64,000 nt of DNA from Hibiscus mutabilis. Its lineage: Eukaryota > Streptophyta > Magnoliopsida > Malvales > Malvaceae. Shown one piece after another: positions 60,887-64,000 of the stretch. The stretch is taken from assembly GCA_019671005.1 (NCBI GenBank), contig CM033721.1, positions 49,704,864-49,768,863 on the forward strand, read 5' to 3'. The notes beneath the pieces are model-generated. The model made no database searches. It was not told the DNA's origin and was given only the letters and a program-made list of their open reading frames with translations. Each line of letters begins with the position of its first letter. Positions within the stretch are counted from its first letter, which is position 1. Made by a program: the position numbers and the translations under genes.

Positions 60887-62407
60887 TGCGTAATAAGTGC
60901 TTCACATTTGTGCAAATGTACAAGTCGCAAGTTATAGTATAGAAAGATATCGTCTCCATAGGGATTGGTGCTACTTCGAGAATCTACCTTCTTGCACTGT
61001 AAAAGTAAAAAAACACAAATAGGTGAAAGTATGAGTTCTAATTAACGAGTAAATGAAGAACAATAAATTAAAAGAATAGATGAAATCAAATAAGAGAGAA
61101 GAGGCCGGGTATTCGTGATTTGAGGAGTGATAATAGATTGGATTGTCTCGGTACTTGAGTGCAAAAACGACTTAATTGCTTGGGCAGTGGCAGCTATCGT
61201 AATGCCTGAGCATTGGGTTAAACCGATGCCAGGGCAATGAAGAAAGGAAACCTATGCCACGGCAATGAGTGAAGCCGATGCCCGGGCAATGAAGATACTT
61301 GGTTATTGCCTTGGTAGTACGTGAAGCAGATGCCTGGGCAATGTAACGGTGCAATTGCTTGGGCAACGAACAACAACTTACAAGGTTCGGCGAAGCTTCC
61401 TTGAATGTTTTATTCTTATCTCTAAGTCGAAATACTGGTTGATTGTGCAAGCCTTGATAATACCACCTAGTGTGAACCAAGGGTGGACAACAACTGATCT
61501 TGCACTCCTTTTAGCAGTTGAAATTCGTAACTTATCCCTAAGCCGGATTAGTCTTCACCATCGATTGATTGAATAAATACCATGCTCATTTGTTTCGTGA
61601 ATCTAACTCTCCCGATACTAGATAAATAGATAGTTTAAAGAGATCCTCTCCCATTTCACTTGCAAACAAGATTAAAAACCAAGAATGAACAAACCTTGAA
61701 CTTTAAATTGCAAACTCAAATTCCTAAAACAAACCCAATAGTTTTTAGAACCAAAACACAATAACCCAAACCAAACAAGTTTAGTTCATGGCTGGGTTTA
61801 GAATAAACTAAATGTAATTTTTCCCGAACATAAACAAAACCAAAAATAAGAAGAAAATATGAAGAATTTTGACAGCCCCTCTTGAATCCTCTCTTGGCCG
61901 ACTTCCCTCTATCTCCCCATACACTTTGAATAGTCGGCTAGGGTCCCTATATATAGGGGATGGCTAGGGCAAAGTCTTTCTTGACGAGGAAGTTAAGTTG
62001 GAATTAAATACTTTAACAGAGATTAAATCACTTTTATTATATTTTTATTCCCCCAAAACTTCTCCTAATCTTCCTTCGGCTTCTCCATGGAATTTTAGCA
62101 TCAATCTTCATGTCAACCACCTCTAAAAAATTCAGGATTTTCCGCTCTACACTTCGGCTATTACTTTACCTCTTTCTTAGTTGCCTCAGCATCAAAATTC
62201 ATGCCCGGGCATGACCTGCACATGCACAAAACACATACTGGCAGTACCTTTTCCACCAAAACTCACTAAAACATGAAATCAAACACCACCGCAAAGGAAA
62301 CAATGCAATTATGCATGAATGACTAAAAATGCAACTAATATGAGCTTAAGTCTAACAATAATAGGAGTAAAAAGGGCCATAAAAATAAGACTTTTGAACA
62401 CCTAACA
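60887..62407 (-). mobile_element. 3' LTR of an Athila-like element, minus strand
   Basis: On the minus strand it runs from TGTTAGGTGTTCAAAAG to CACTTATTACGCA (1521 bp). A polypurine tract GAGTTTGGGGGTG (plus 62408-62420) precedes it on that strand. A TATA motif in the 14-bp palindrome CCCTATATATAGGG lies at about 61946-61961. Eight copies of a TGCCYRGGCA-like decamer lie at 61177-61365, in the probable transcribed part. The element inserted into the LTR at 57341-60886. Confidence 0.75.
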
Positions 62408-63211
62408 CACCCCCAAACTCGAACTATTGCTTGTCCTCAAGCAATGCAAACTAACAATTACTTGCCAAGTTTTTAATCTCCATGAAATTTGCATCGAACT
62501 TGAATTTTTTTCTCAGAACCGTGCACTAAGTATGCATGACATTCAATCTTTCAGATGGCCTAGGAGTTACCCAGAATCAAACTATAATGCTCGTGAGTGT
62601 GTGCATGATTGTGTACAAGATGATTTTCCGGATTTTATGTGAACAATAGGTATTCAAATTAATTCCTTAGGTTTTTATCTTATTCAACTAGAGCCAATTT
62701 TGGGCACCTCTAGCGAATTATTTGATTTTCCAATTTTAGTGATTTTAATCGACTATAGCCAATTTTGGGCACCTCTAGTGATTCCTTTAAGCACAATACT
62801 CGAGCCGGTTTTGGGCACCTCTAGCAAGAAATTTTATTTACAAAAATTTTAAGTGATTAACCTAAGTTCACTAGAATTCCTTCAATCAATCAAGCCACAA
62901 AAGTGTACAATTAAGTTTAGCATCATAGTAGGACTCTATGTGTTTTCCATGATCATCCTAGAATCGAGAGTTCTAGCAATTTTAGTGCAAAGGTAATGTC
63001 ATCATCGAAAAATTCATCAAGTCTAGGCAATTCCAATCCAACTAGAAACAAGGCAAGTAACATGTGCAACCTATACGCAATTACTAAAGATGAATGCAAC
63101 TAATCATGAGCTAACTAATTACAATCCCTCCCCCAAACTTGAGTTAGGCATTGTCCTCAATGAAAGCAATAATTAAATTTAAAATAAAATAAAAAGATGA
63201 GAAATGATGAC
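62408..63211 (-). other. 3' untranslated region of the Athila-like element
   Basis: Polypurine tract at 62408-62420 and a second G-rich tract, AGTTTGGGGGAGGGA on the minus strand, at 63126-63141. Three copies of TTTTGGGCACCTCTAG at 62698, 62763 and 62810. The frame 62427-62642 has no resemblance to known proteins. Confidence 0.6.
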
Positions 63212-63999
63212 TTACTCTGAGAGCTCGTCATCGATGATGATGAGTTTCCTTTTGGCCGGTGTTTTGATCCTCTTACTTGAGTGTGGTGGTTGCTTCCTTG
63301 TGGTTGGTGGAGGAACCGATTTCAGTGTTGGTGCTATTTCTTCATCCTCGTCCTCTTCTTCATTTTCCTTGGTGGTAGAGGCTTTGCATTTTTCTTTGGA
63401 AGATGTTGCCGAGGGTGGCTGTACTGGTGCGGCAGAGGATTCTTCCGAATCAGAAAGAGACAATGTTTCAGTCTTAGATTGTTCGGGCATCGGGGTTTTA
63501 CCTCTGCTTGGTGCGGTTGTTGCTGTGGCATCGCCTGTTGGAGTTGCCGTGGCATGCCTGTTGGAGTTGCCTAGGCATGAGCAGTGAGCGATGCTTGGGC
63601 ATTAGCAATGGCATTGCCTGGGCAAGTATCTTGGTAGGAAATACTGGGAACGAGACTGCATTATTGGGGTATTTTCCAGGATAATTTCTGTGATGGTAGT
63701 GGTATGGTCCTTCATATACCTCATGAACTGCAGTTTTCGTGCCTCCATTTTCTCTAGTTGGCGTGCCAAATGTCGTAGAAGGGTTTCCAGTTGATATGTT
63801 GTTGCCGACTCGCTTTCTCAGGCATCAGCATTGGGCAGTGCCGAGGCAACAAGAGTGGCATACGTAATCGTTGCTGCTGGTTCCTTCTTCGGTGCTTCCC
63901 CCATGATCTTCATGTATTTCGGTCTATTCCAACCTTCTTTGGTAGTTGCCTTCTCATCTGTCGAGGCACTTGGACTTTCGCATGCTCACAAAGACTTGA
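63212..63999 (-). pseudogene. C-terminal part of an env-like/plant-transposon-type ORF, incomplete
   Basis: The minus-strand frame enters from beyond the right edge. It has the type LARQLEKMEARKLQFMRYMK (about 63700-63770), seen in the C-terminal half of the extra ORF of Athila-like elements. This is followed by a Ser/Pro-rich tail with an acidic stretch (EENEEEDEDEE type, about 63340-63370) and a basic end KRIKTPAKRKL before the stop at 63212. A stop near 63825 and another near 63606 interrupt it. The tail carries several TGCCYRGGCA decamers. It would lie between pol and the 3' LTR, which fits. No function is claimed. Confidence 0.5.
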
Positions 64000-64000
64000 T

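Noticed and set aside
63204..63587. 127-codon plus-strand frame
   Set aside because: Opposite strand of the acidic env-like tail on the minus strand; Ser/Val-rich by complementarity.

Overview
This is a plant nuclear window, almost certainly from a dicot. The only intact host gene I can support is a 377-residue plant actin gene (27392-29615, + strand) with the usual plant actin layout of a leader intron plus three coding introns. The style of the Ty3/gypsy repeats suggests Malvaceae (cotton-like), but that is inference from general familiarity, not a search result. I see no rRNA, tRNA, CRISPR array or bacterial-type operon.

Layout. 1-1462 holds a decayed PIF/Harbinger transposase. 3131-3939 is a second, coding-less copy of the actin promoter, 5' UTR and leader intron, cut off by a minus-strand LTR (3940-4562). 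4742-14391 is a minus-strand Tekay/Del-type chromovirus (Tekay-1) with a 3.7 kb 3' LTR, a broken pol, no gag and a truncated 5' LTR. 14392-21792 is a decayed Tat/Ogre-like element (Tat-1): gag fragments, then about 3 kb of non-coding 3' region made largely of short hairpin repeats, then an LTR. 21815-24222 is a direct repeat of about 0.58 kb split by an LTR fragment. 25961-26375 is a MITE next to the actin promoter, and a hAT-type MITE sits in actin intron 3. 30292-41768 is a Mutator-like element (MULE-1) interrupted by a structurally complete Tekay-type element (Tekay-2, 30652-41340). A second MULE (MULE-2, 43586-44919) has a perfect 9-bp target duplication and lies inside a Tat-type LTR. From 46010 to the right edge there is a nest: a Tat LTR and leader, Tekay-3 inserted in that leader, a solo LTR inserted in Tekay-3's LTR, another LTR inserted in Tekay-3's reverse transcriptase, and an Athila-like minus-strand element inserted in that LTR.

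How the parts relate. Most of the window is LTR retrotransposon in successive insertion layers. Tekay elements carry an initiator-Met-tRNA-like primer site, a polypurine tract, gag zinc knuckle, protease, RT, RNase H, integrase and chromodomain. Every polyprotein is broken by stops or deletions, so any mobility would depend on proteins from other copies.

Most interesting signals. (1) An array of 14 hairpins at 19607-20220, all with an 8-nt loop (consensus ATATAGGA) and with stem sequences that change in compensating ways. (2) An independent array of eight 8-nt-loop hairpins at 51808-52048 in a solo LTR. (3) Pairs of the palindrome GTATCGATAC spaced 18-21 bp apart in several Tekay-type LTRs. 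(4) The orphan copy of the actin regulatory region. All alignments here were made by eye; no database was consulted.
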